This document shows positions 55,703 to 63,408 of a stretch of DNA of 64,000 nt, in pieces. Below the pieces are notes generated by a model. It saw only the letters and a program-made list of their open reading frames with translations, was not told the origin of the DNA and searched no databases. The stretch comes from OLB6 sp964620125 (GTDB lineage Bacteria > Bacteroidota > Ignavibacteria > Kapaibacteriales > Kapaibacteriaceae): contig CAZUGQ010000012.1 in the NCBI GenBank assembly GCA_964620125.1, forward strand, positions 14,642 to 78,641, read 5' to 3'. The position numbers were made by a program, and so were the translations under genes. Position 1 is the first letter of the stretch. Every line of letters begins with the position of its first letter.

Positions 55703-56772
55703 AGCAGCAGCCGCATGTATGGCTGCGTTTCTCGAAGTTCCCAGAAATGTCCGCGGTGAGCTTCGATAAACGCTCTGTCCTCGAATCGCGACGCATTCTG
55801 TAAGCCCCTTTCCGCCATCTCCAGATTTTCCTTGGCGCGCGGCATAATTCCGCTCAGCTCTGCAAAAGGCCAAACGCTATTCGGATATCGGTCAGCTAAA
55901 TCCAATAGCACCGTTCGGCGCTGCCCAACAGGCAACTGCCTAGCTTCCTTGATCGCTTCGAAAAGCTCATCTTCAAGCGTCATATCTGCATCGGCCATGT
56001 CCTCGAACGTCAGGTCAGGATGGGTAGGGGGCTTTGGCGTGCGCGCAGATTCCGTCGGCGTGGATGGTGAACTCTGCTCTCGAACAACCGGTGCTGGCCT
56101 TGGTGTAGAACCATTGGGTGCCTTGGTTGGCTGTTGGGTTTGCAAGAACTCCTGCACGTCGTACTCCACCCGTGCCGCAGCCTGCACAGCGTTGAACAAT
56201 CCGGGGTACCGCGTTTCCAAACGCTGTAGGAAAGCCTTCATGACATGGCTTCGCTCGAAGGCATCTTCTGACGGACGACGGCCGCGACGTTGCTCGTCGA
56301 GTACCACCCGCGTGAATGCTGCATTTGCTTTCGACACCTTGCCGAGCACCTTCACCATTTGTGGTGTAGGGCCATTGGTTTGATATTCCTGTATCGCATC
56401 GCACAATGGCACCATTTCCATTGTTCGTTGCTGGTCGGGCTCCGGAAGTATTCCCCGCAGTGTTGCATACCAGGTGGTAGCATTGTCGCCACCACTTTCG
56501 AACAATGCCTGCAGAAGCCTGGCTTGCACTTCGGCAGCAAATTCGGCCGACGTTTCAGGCATCGTTGTGATCAGGGTGATCAGAGCCTGGGGGTTTTCAC
56601 TCGCGATTATCGCGCGAATGTGGTTTGATATTCCTTCCAGCACGGCAGTAATTGCCGTGGGATTGGAATAATCCGTTAGGAATGGTTGTACCGCACGCCA
56701 CAGTGCTGCAGAATCTGGTGCTTGGCGGATTTCTTCAACTATTCCACTTACATCGTTAACATGCATCGTCAT
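55624..56772 (-). CDS. hypothetical protein with helical N-domain and TPR-like C-terminus
   Basis: About 382 residues from ATG 56772 (ATG 56766 is equivalent). The N-terminal 200 residues are alpha-helical with regular Leu/Ile heptads; a Pro/Ser/Thr-rich linker (APNGSTPRPAPVV, SPSTPTESARTPKPP) follows near 235-265, and the C-terminal ~110 residues look like two TPR units (RTVLLDLADRYPNSVWPFAELSGIM; KARGLMDVRRLDAALDVLEKALE). No known family. No signal peptide, so a cytoplasmic scaffold is likely. The linker holds a copy of TAGGGGGCTTTGG (56025-56037). It converges on the GT4 gene with a 79-base overlap. Confidence 0.7.
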   Translation of the reverse strand: MTMHVNDVSGIVEEIRQAPDSAALWRAVQPFLTDYSNPTAITAVLEGISNHIRAIIASENPQALITLITTMPETSAEFAAEVQARLLQALFESGGDNATTWYATLRGILPEPDQQRTMEMVPLCDAIQEYQTNGPTPQMVKVLGKVSKANAAFTRVVLDEQRRGRRPSEDAFERSHVMKAFLQRLETRYPGLFNAVQAAARVEYDVQEFLQTQQPTKAPNGSTPRPAPVVREQSSPSTPTESARTPKPPTHPDLTFEDMADADMTLEDELFEAIKEARQLPVGQRRTVLLDLADRYPNSVWPFAELSGIMPRAKENLEMAERGLQNASRFEDRAFIEAHRGHFWELRETQPYMRLLLHKARGLMDVRRLDAALDVLEKALEL

Positions 56773-56850
56773 GCCGCAAAGATACTGAGCAGCGGATGGT
56801 GACCTTTGTATCATCGCCACTGCCGGTTGTTGCTCGCGATAAAAGGTGCT

Positions 56851-57291
56851 CTAGAGTCTAACTTTAAAAACCACCTTTTTCACCGTGGATGCTGGTGGCT
56901 GAGGGGCATGTGCATCCTCCGGATAGAACACGGCTGCAATGCCAGGTTCCAGAACCAGACGCGTATCTGCCGCGTCGGCCATAAGGAGAAAGTCGCGTTC
57001 CGAATCATACTCTTGCTGTAGCTCAACACACATTGCCAGTGGCTTCCAGAGTACGACAAAACTTCCTTCCAACGCCATTTGCACATCTAGATATGTACGG
57101 TGAGCTTCAAGAGGATTCACCACATCCCGGAAGGATTCTTCGGCCACGATCGCATACAAATTGTCGCCATCAATGTCGTATCTCCCAGCAGGCAGTGGAT
57201 CCAAGTTCATTCGTTCAACGAATTCCTTGATGGCCGACCATTGGGGAAGCACGGAAAAGGCTACAGAGTTGCTCAGATGGTCTATGATCAT
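56851..57291 (-). CDS. YhcH/YjgK/YiaL family protein
   Basis: 146 residues from ATG 57291. The cupin-like beta barrel matches the YhcH/YjgK/YiaL (DUF386) family: LPAGRYDIDGDNLYAIV near residue 32, HRTYLDVQMALEG near 63 (the His and Glu ligands of the family), FYPEDAHAP near 120, and VKKVVFKV at the end. Members in enterobacteria act in sugar or sialic acid catabolism. Here no such pathway genes are neighbours, so the substrate is unknown. It is divergent from the next gene (15 bases apart). Confidence 0.85.
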   Translation of the reverse strand: MIIDHLSNSVAFSVLPQWSAIKEFVERMNLDPLPAGRYDIDGDNLYAIVAEESFRDVVNPLEAHRTYLDVQMALEGSFVVLWKPLAMCVELQQEYDSERDFLLMADAADTRLVLEPGIAAVFYPEDAHAPQPPASTVKKVVFKVRL

Positions 57292-57306
57292 GGCTTGTAA
57301 GTTAGG

Positions 57307-57810
57307 ATGATGGATAACAACTCGCCCACGCTGTTTCGCGAAGTTCAACGTGCGCCAAAGGGTCTTCGCATTGCAATGTACACTGTTAGTGCTGTGATGG
57401 TGGTGGTTGCAATCGTTGTGATCTGCGGTATGATTGAATCTTCTCAATCGTTAGCGTTCGCAGAGGTTGCAGTTAGCCTTGCTCTCGTAGCACTGCCGAT
57501 GTTGATTGCCGCACTGCTGCTAAACATCAAGCAGGTTGTAGTTATAACGCCTGCGGCAATCGTTGTACATCAGCAAGGATTACCATTCAAACCTCGAGTC
57601 TTCGATCGCACTGCTGCTTCGTCGGTTACCGTACGCCCATGCAATGCGTTCTGGGAGTTCGGAGGCTGGGGTTATCGACTTAGCCTTACAGGAGTATGGG
57701 GATACATCTGGGCTGGCAGCCATTGTATTGATGTACGGATGAAGAACAGAAAGCGCTTTGTGATAACCGTGCAGGACGCTCAGGCAGCAAAGACTGCACT
57801 TGGCTTGTAG
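57307..57810 (+). CDS. hypothetical membrane protein with PH-like domain
   Basis: 167 residues. Two adjacent membrane helices (about 22-44 and 48-72) are followed by a beta-rich soluble domain with a C-terminal helix (DAQAAKTALGL), a layout resembling bacterial PH-domain (bPH) proteins. IAMYTVSAVMVVVAIVVI and VVVITPAAIVVHQQ mark the transition. The family is not firmly recognised. The 3' end overlaps by 31 bases the ancestral end of the converging, broken alpha/beta hydrolase gene. Confidence 0.7.
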   Translation: MMDNNSPTLFREVQRAPKGLRIAMYTVSAVMVVVAIVVICGMIESSQSLAFAEVAVSLALVALPMLIAALLLNIKQVVVITPAAIVVHQQGLPFKPRVFDRTAASSVTVRPCNAFWEFGGWGYRLSLTGVWGYIWAGSHCIDVRMKNRKRFVITVQDAQAAKTALGL

Positions 57811-58525
57811 TGATGTTTTGCATTTGGTATTACGTGGAACTCTGTGAGTCTAGCTGGTGCTTGCGATTCATTCGTGAAGGCGCGGTGGAGAGGGATTCGC
57901 GCGTCGCTTGCACCATGTACATGCAGCAGAAAGCCAGGTTGCGCCGAATGGCGTGTGCAGAAACAACGCTATTAACGCCGTATTTGCCAATGGCCTCTGC
58001 ATAGGCTAGCAACGTGTTCACTAACTCAGGAGCATTCATACCCGTCCGGTACACCGCATAGCCCAACGATACGTTGTGTAGTGATGCAAAGGGGCTTTCG
58101 GCAATGCCGAAGTGAATGAGCTGGTCGATGCTCATTGCTTTAATGGCAACCAACGCACCAAGGCAGGAACCAGCAATGCCGATTGGAACACACGGGCTGT
58201 CAGCAGCAAGCAGCCAGTCCACGCAGCGCATCACGTTATACTTTTCGCGATAAACGTAAATGCACCACTGTCCATCGCTACGCCCAAAATTCCGCCGGTC
58301 CACCACTAGCACATCGAACCCGTTTGCAAGCAGCACATCGGTTCAGGGTATCATTTCTGTGCGGCTCACGGCAATGCCATGGAGAACGATGCCGTCCTCG
58401 TAGCACAGCGCAGCGTTCAGCCAATGTGAGGTGGATGTGGCAGTGCATTCCGATTTCGCAGTAGCTATGCCAAAGGTTGCACATGCCAACACATTTATGG
58501 CTGTCCACCAAGATTTTCGAGCCAT
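57780..58525 (-). pseudogene. alpha/beta hydrolase, nonsense codon and frameshift
   Basis: From ATG 58525 an exported or membrane-associated alpha/beta hydrolase is readable: GIVLHGIAVSRTEMIP, then an in-frame TGA at 58343-58345, then TDVLLANGFDVLVVDRRNFGRSDG in the same frame, the nucleophile elbow GIAGSCLG, and IAESPFASL. Near the C-terminus the frame is lost; the conserved catalytic-Asp strand (FLLHVHGASDARIPLH) and the catalytic histidine (VIPNAKHH) are found one frame over, ending at 57780. Adding one C to the CC run at 57934-57935 restores it. The restored gene would have 248 codons plus one internal TGA. Two independent lesions suggest a genuine pseudogene. Confidence 0.8.
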
Positions 58526-58559
58526 ATTGCCTAGTAAGATTATCGGGATTACATACAAG

Positions 58560-59360
58560 ATGCGAGCTGTTACAGTTCTTTTGTTTGTGTTAGCACTGTG
58601 TGCGCACACCTTTGCCAACCAGTATACTCTTACTGCAACCCAGAATGGCAAGTTGCTGGGAGTAATCAGGTTTCAGTTACTTCCCAACGTAGCACCAAAA
58701 CATGCGGCATTCGTAGCGGCCCGCATCGCAGAAGGGTTTTACAACGGTTCAGCATTTCACAGAGTCATCCCTGGTTTTATCATTCAAGGTGGAGACCCCA
58801 ATTCGATAAGTGGGCCTAGGGAAACGTGGGGATATGGGGGCCACTCACAGAAGGTACAGGCCGAGTTCAGCAATACGAAACATGTACGCGGCACAATTTC
58901 TGCAGCGCGCACGTCCGACCCCAACAGTTTCAGTGGTCAGTTCTTTATCTGTGTAGCCACCGCAGAACATCTAGACGGACAGTATACCGTGTTTGGTCAA
59001 GTGTTATCTGGCATGGAGGTAGCGGACATTATCGTGAACAGTCCACGCGACGCCAACAACAATCCGCGTGAGAAGATCAGCATGACTATAGTGCCGATAA
59101 CGAGTAATGTACTCGAGGCCCATCCACGTATGCCCGTATCAGTGTTTCCTCAGCCGGCAAGGTCCACTCTTGTTGTGAGCGTTGAGCACCCGTCCAACAT
59201 CGCTGTTATGGACCTCAACGGTTCAGTTGTTCACACCATGAATGTGCACGCTGGCGTACACACTCTGCCCGTCGGAATGCTGGCCTGTGGCACCTATGTG
59301 TTTGCCGTACAATCGGCCGTCTCCGTGGAGTATGTACCGGTTATGATAACTGGGGAGTGA
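58560..59360 (+). CDS. secreted cyclophilin-type peptidyl-prolyl isomerase with T9SS tail
   Basis: 266 residues from ATG 58560. Signal peptide (VTVLLFVLALCAHTFA), then a complete cyclophilin domain: FHRVIPGFIIQGGDP near residue 62 with the catalytic Arg, FSGQFFICV near 125 and LDGQYTVFGQV near 142. Residues after about 190 (VSVFPQPARSTLVVSVE, IAVMDLNGSVVHTM, LACGTYVFAVQ) are a T9SS type A sorting tail. The enzyme would isomerise prolyl bonds outside the cell or at its surface, which is unusual for this family, since most cyclophilins are cytoplasmic or periplasmic. It is divergent from the broken hydrolase. Confidence 0.9.
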   Translation: MRAVTVLLFVLALCAHTFANQYTLTATQNGKLLGVIRFQLLPNVAPKHAAFVAARIAEGFYNGSAFHRVIPGFIIQGGDPNSISGPRETWGYGGHSQKVQAEFSNTKHVRGTISAARTSDPNSFSGQFFICVATAEHLDGQYTVFGQVLSGMEVADIIVNSPRDANNNPREKISMTIVPITSNVLEAHPRMPVSVFPQPARSTLVVSVEHPSNIAVMDLNGSVVHTMNVHAGVHTLPVGMLACGTYVFAVQSAVSVEYVPVMITGE

Positions 59361-59395
59361 ATAGAGGCACCATTGCAGCTGAAGGCTGTTGAATG

Positions 59396-60664
59396 CTACA
59401 GCCCGATTTTTGCTGTACCAACTACGTTGGAGTTGGAGTCGATGAGGCCTATCAGCGCGATGCTGTTTCCAAACTTCGAAAGGTCCACATTTAGCTCGGA
59501 AAGCCCGGGTTGTAGCACTTGAAAAGGTAGTGCTACTAGTTCTCGGCCAAGCGCGTCGAAAGCAGATACCCGAACAACTATTCGTTTGGTAGTCTGTACT
59601 AACAGAGTTACATAGGGACGGTCGACTTTTACGTTGATAACATCCAGTTTCCCGGCTATAGGGAGGTGTACGTGCGCGCTTCCAAAGTCCTTCATGGGTG
59701 CTTTGGAGAATGTTCCACAGGAGTCCCCCACACAATTTTTGGGGACCATCATCAGCTTTCCATGAAGAACCGTATCTGGCTGAAAGTACCTTGCATGAAT
59801 GGTGTCAATCTCTGCAGATGTAAAACGCATCTCGTTTGAATGAGGGACAAAGCAGAACGCCTCCCAGAGATAGTCAACCATTACCATGTATTTCTGAATT
59901 CGTCTCGAGTTCAAGGAGTCTATCTCATCCATGTCGAGCAAACCGAGGGTATCGTTGCGATGAATCAAGCTTAGTGCTATATCCGATCTCGAGTTCACCA
60001 GGCTTAGGCCGAAGGGTGTGCTACCATATCTCCATGGTTGCAGTTCAAAGTAGACCGTCTTTCCAGCAGCGGTCGGTGGTATCGGCACGGAGTGGTAGGT
60101 GTCGTACGGATTCTGTCCCAGATAACAAGGGAAGGCTGAAGAGTTACAGCTATCTACGCCAATGTTGTCTGCCACAAACACAATGGTGTCGTTGGTAAAG
60201 TCTCTTGCGACCAAGTATACTAGGGTCCTATCACCGATCGACCAAGCCTGCGATTTACCAGCTGGATTGCTCTCAGATACCGGGAAACAGTTTGAAATTG
60301 AGGCCATTCGGAAGAACTGTAGAGTAGACTGACCTGCTGGGATCGCTACAGCATTCCACTTTGCATCGTTCGATATCATGGTTTGGAGTGCGGCGGTGCT
60401 CGTATCGTCCAGCCAATCATTTGGTTTCCGAACGCTGGTAGGATATATACGAGTTCTACTTGCTCCGTTCACGAGTAGCAATTCGCCATAGGTAAAGCGA
60501 ACGGCCACACTGTCAAAGTGATTTACGATATCATAGTAGGTAAGGTATTTAACGTCCGATCGTGTGATCGCAAGCACCGTATCTGTTGGTGTGGCCGCAT
60601 TCGTGGCAACCGATGTTACCATGGCAAGCAACAACACCAAGCCTAGCTGATTTGTAGTCTTCAT
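59396..60664 (-). CDS. exported hypothetical protein, possible T9SS cargo
   Basis: 422 residues from ATG 60664, preceded by AGGAG at 8 bases. A signal peptide (LGLVLLLAMVTSVATNA) is followed by a beta-rich body without recognised domains; it carries Cys pairs (ISNCFP, DSCNSSAFPC, NCVGDSC). The C-terminal ~75 residues (VRVSAFDALGRELVALP, LNVDLSKFGNSIALIGL) resemble, in strand order, a T9SS sorting tail. It is 44 bases behind a small Cys-rich secreted protein gene and is probably co-transcribed with it. Function unknown. Confidence 0.72.
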   Translation of the reverse strand: MKTTNQLGLVLLLAMVTSVATNAATPTDTVLAITRSDVKYLTYYDIVNHFDSVAVRFTYGELLLVNGASRTRIYPTSVRKPNDWLDDTSTAALQTMISNDAKWNAVAIPAGQSTLQFFRMASISNCFPVSESNPAGKSQAWSIGDRTLVYLVARDFTNDTIVFVADNIGVDSCNSSAFPCYLGQNPYDTYHSVPIPPTAAGKTVYFELQPWRYGSTPFGLSLVNSRSDIALSLIHRNDTLGLLDMDEIDSLNSRRIQKYMVMVDYLWEAFCFVPHSNEMRFTSAEIDTIHARYFQPDTVLHGKLMMVPKNCVGDSCGTFSKAPMKDFGSAHVHLPIAGKLDVINVKVDRPYVTLLVQTTKRIVVRVSAFDALGRELVALPFQVLQPGLSELNVDLSKFGNSIALIGLIDSNSNVVGTAKIGL

Positions 60665-60708
60665 AAATGATTCTCCTGTTACATATTCACCAGCCGTCAC
60701 TATTCGAT

Positions 60709-61179
60709 TCAAGGCCACTCCGACCATGGCCCGGAAAGCACCATTGGATACCATGGTTCACAGCCAGACCACGCACCTTGGCTTGAGGGCACCCAGTTTT
60801 GGCCACATGGATCAGGATCTTCCCATTTCGACTCGTTGCAGGGAACTTGTGCCTGTTCGCAACATTTTGTTGGGCCTTCTAGTGGGTGTCTGCATGGTCT
60901 GTTTTCATGGCAGATCTCTTCCACGTACTCTACGAGTTTCTTAACTGTTATCTGACCCTCTCCATTGAAGGCCTCGCATCGGCATTGGCAGCGCACTTCA
61001 TCTCGCTTGCACATTGCATCGGGTGGAGCTTCACCTGTTAAGGGATCGTGCGGGTCTTTCGTGCAAGGGGAACAGCACCGAATATCGTCTTGATTTGTGG
61101 TCTGCGATCGTGCCGTTGCGCCACTAACAGGAACGGCCATCAACAATAGCAATATTGGGAACGTAAACAGGGTCACCAC
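60709..61179 (-). CDS. small cysteine-rich secreted protein
   Basis: 156 residues; start at GTG 61179 with GGAG 7 bases upstream. A signal peptide (VTLFTFPILLLLMAVPVSG) leaves a mature part of ~135 residues containing 14 cysteines, in the local patterns CCSPC, CxCxC and CC, plus many Pro and charged residues. This density suggests disulfides or metal binding in an extracytoplasmic protein. The C-terminus is Trp/Pro-rich (EPWYPMVLSGPWSEWP). No family recognised. Paired with the following exported gene. Confidence 0.72.
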   Translation of the reverse strand: MVTLFTFPILLLLMAVPVSGATARSQTTNQDDIRCCSPCTKDPHDPLTGEAPPDAMCKRDEVRCQCRCEAFNGEGQITVKKLVEYVEEICHENRPCRHPLEGPTKCCEQAQVPCNESKWEDPDPCGQNWVPSSQGAWSGCEPWYPMVLSGPWSEWP

Positions 61180-61270
61180 AAGGTTTCTCCAAATGAGGAT
61201 ATTCAGTACTCACATCGACGCCTTCCGTACAACTAAAAAAGAAAAAAACATGTAGAAACCAAATAATGAA

Positions 61271-61411
61271 ATGCCAACATGGGTACATCACCACGTTACA
61301 GATTGCGCTTGGTTTGGTGTAGTTCGTGCTATGCCATGTGGTGGCTACGTGCTTGAGGTACAGGCCAACGGACGCACGGACTACCGACCAATCATGATTG
61401 CGGAGCCGTAA
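61271..61411 (+). pseudogene. fragment resembling the end of a T9SS sorting domain
   Basis: A 46-codon frame with no ribosome binding site. The last ~25 residues (GGYVLEVQANGRTDYRPIMIAEP) resemble the final strands of a T9SS type A tail, compare CGTYVFAVQ and EYVPVMI at the end of the secreted cyclophilin. The upstream part has no similarity. It lies in the 212-base gap between the Cys-rich protein gene and the cyclase and overlaps the cyclase 3' end. It is probably a remnant of a deleted exported-protein gene. Confidence 0.4.
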
Positions 61412-63263
61412 GCCAGAAAGTGTTTATTCTACCCTTGCCTTTTAGCTCGGTAGCACCTCGAGGGATGAGAAGCAGGTCGCTCGCTTCGCTCGGGACGACG
61501 AGGGATCTCGCGAATGCCTCGCTTACATGGATGCGGCCGGGCTCTGATGTGCCTTCGAGGCGTGATGCCACGTTTACGGTATCGCCCCACACATCGTACT
61601 GCAAGCGCTCCTCGCCTACGATGCCCGCCACGGCCGGACCGCAATGCAACCCAACGCGCACAGCAACATCGAGTGCCTTGAGCCCCGTGATCATCTCGAG
61701 TGCGGCAAGAGCGGCGTGATAGGTGTGGTTTGTAAGGGGCTCTGGCACGCCGGCAACAGCCATGTAGCTATCGCCGATGGTTTTGATGCGGGTAAGGCCG
61801 TGGGTCTTGCAGGCCTGGTCACAAATAGCAAACACTGAGCGTAGCAGGTCTACCACTTCTGCAGCGGTGAGGTTGGCGCAGATTGTGGTGAAGCCAACGA
61901 TGTCTAGGAAGAGAACCGACACATCATCGAAGTTGTCGCTCACTGCTTCGCCATTCACTACGCGGTTGGCCACGCTTGCCGGTAGCGCCGAGTAGAGGAT
62001 GGCACGTTCGCGCTCGCGCTGACGCCGTTCTTCTTCGAAGGTGAGTTCTGCCTGCATGATGGCCAGGCGTTGGGTTGTTTCCCTGCTGTGTACTTCGTTG
62101 GTGAGCCGAAGGTGGTGGGTGTTATGTTCTACATAACCCGCAAAGTCGTTCCGAGCTAGCGCAAGCTCACGCATGTCCTTGTGTACATCCGCCTGCATAT
62201 CGAGTATGCCATTGCGTTCTAAGAGCCGCAGCGCATCCTGCATGGATAGCCAGGACTCGTCCTTGTTGCCGTGATGCAGCAGCAAACGAGCATTGATCAT
62301 ATAACACGCGGCCAGATGTAGTTGGTTGGACAGCGTGCGCCACTCCAACAACGCAAAGTGTTGTGCTGCTAGATCAACTGACCCCTTCTTTAAGTACAAC
62401 TCAACAAGGTTGATGGTTGCGTTAAGCACACCCGCCTTGTAATCGGTATCTGTGAAGCGACGCCGACTCTCCAAAAACAACTGCTCTGCCTGCTCATAAT
62501 CTCCTTGATTCATGTGCACGATGCCCATGTTCATCACCGTGCCAGCCGTGATGTGGGTTAGCCCGGCGGCATCGAAATGTCTGATTGCATTCTGGTAGTG
62601 TTCTAGTGCTTCGCGGTGTGATTGTGCAGCAGAATACACGTTGCCAATGCCTTGTTCGGTAGCGGCAATGCCATATTGATTGTTGGCGGTGGCGTATTGG
62701 TGCTGTGCTTTGCGGTAATACGAGAGCGACTCCGGATACATACTCATGTTACGATACACTTCTGCAATGCTGTGCATTGCTTTTGCCGCGCCATCTAGGT
62801 CGTTGTTTTCATCGTACAAAGCCAGCGACTTCTGCAGGTATTCAATCGCTTCCGGAAACTCACCCGTGCGCATGTAGAGGTCGCCCACGTTTTTGTGCAA
62901 CGCAGCAATACCTGCTTTGTGACCCACCTCTTCCAGCAAAACAAGTGCTTTCTGGTAGGCTTCGATGGACTGCGCATACTCGCCCATCTTCTGTAGTGCA
63001 TTCCCAATGTTTGCTGTTGTAGAAGCCACGCGCGCGCGATGTCCGATCTGCAGATACACCTCCAGTGCCTTTTCGTACAGTGCCAACGCTTTTGCAGCAC
63101 TTCCAATAAACTCCTCACGCACTGCCAGCGTATGCACCGCTAGCGCCTGTGCCGCCGGGCTGCCCTCTGCGATCAACTCTTCGGCCAACTCCTCCAACCG
63201 CGTAGGATTGTTGTTGGCAACCACCAGCTCTACGTCGTCTTCTATTTCTTCGAAGGTTCGCAT
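61392..63263 (-). CDS. class III adenylate cyclase with N-terminal TPR repeats
   Basis: 623 residues. The first ~330 residues are at least six TPR units (for example STTANIGNALQKMGEYAQSIEAYQKAL near 81 and ATEQGIGNVYSAAQSHREALEHY near 201). A short coiled coil (FEEERRQRERER, 409-420) leads to the catalytic domain. All catalytic residues of class III adenylate cyclases are seen: metal-binding Asp454 (FLDIVGFT) and Asp498 (TIGDSY), base-selecting Lys494 and Asp557, and Asn564/Arg568 (NVASR). Lys/Asp favours ATP over GTP. No membrane segment is seen, so it is cytosolic. The TPR part may sense a protein partner. Confidence 0.92.
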   Translation of the reverse strand: MRTFEEIEDDVELVVANNNPTRLEELAEELIAEGSPAAQALAVHTLAVREEFIGSAAKALALYEKALEVYLQIGHRARVASTTANIGNALQKMGEYAQSIEAYQKALVLLEEVGHKAGIAALHKNVGDLYMRTGEFPEAIEYLQKSLALYDENNDLDGAAKAMHSIAEVYRNMSMYPESLSYYRKAQHQYATANNQYGIAATEQGIGNVYSAAQSHREALEHYQNAIRHFDAAGLTHITAGTVMNMGIVHMNQGDYEQAEQLFLESRRRFTDTDYKAGVLNATINLVELYLKKGSVDLAAQHFALLEWRTLSNQLHLAACYMINARLLLHHGNKDESWLSMQDALRLLERNGILDMQADVHKDMRELALARNDFAGYVEHNTHHLRLTNEVHSRETTQRLAIMQAELTFEEERRQRERERAILYSALPASVANRVVNGEAVSDNFDDVSVLFLDIVGFTTICANLTAAEVVDLLRSVFAICDQACKTHGLTRIKTIGDSYMAVAGVPEPLTNHTYHAALAALEMITGLKALDVAVRVGLHCGPAVAGIVGEERLQYDVWGDTVNVASRLEGTSEPGRIHVSEAFARSLVVPSEASDLLLIPRGATELKGKGRINTFWLTAPQS

Positions 63264-63318
63264 GGATCAAGACTACGGTGAAAGTGAACGTCCACAAAAC
63301 AACGATAGGGGCGTGTGG

Positions 63319-63328
63319 TTGCGCGCAA
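63319..63328. repeat. TTGCGCGCAA palindrome upstream of the cyclase
   Basis: A 10-base perfect palindrome, 56 bases upstream of the cyclase start. It shares the TGCGC core with the larger inverted repeat 50 bases further out, so both might be operator half-sites of one regulator. Confidence 0.5.
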
Positions 63329-63378
63329 GCTTAGAAACAGCATTACACCTAGAGAATTCATTTGCGAGCAATCCTGCG

Positions 63379-63408
63379 CAATTTTGCGCGGGATTGTGCG
63401 CAAAATTG
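63379..63408. promoter_or_regulatory. perfect 11-base inverted repeat upstream of the cyclase
   Basis: CAATTTTGCGC (63379-63389) and GCGCAAAATTG (63398-63408) are separated by 8 bases, about 115 bases before the cyclase start. The half-sites are long and AT-centred, as in operators; the same DNA could form a hairpin. No T-tract follows on the minus strand. Confidence 0.55.
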
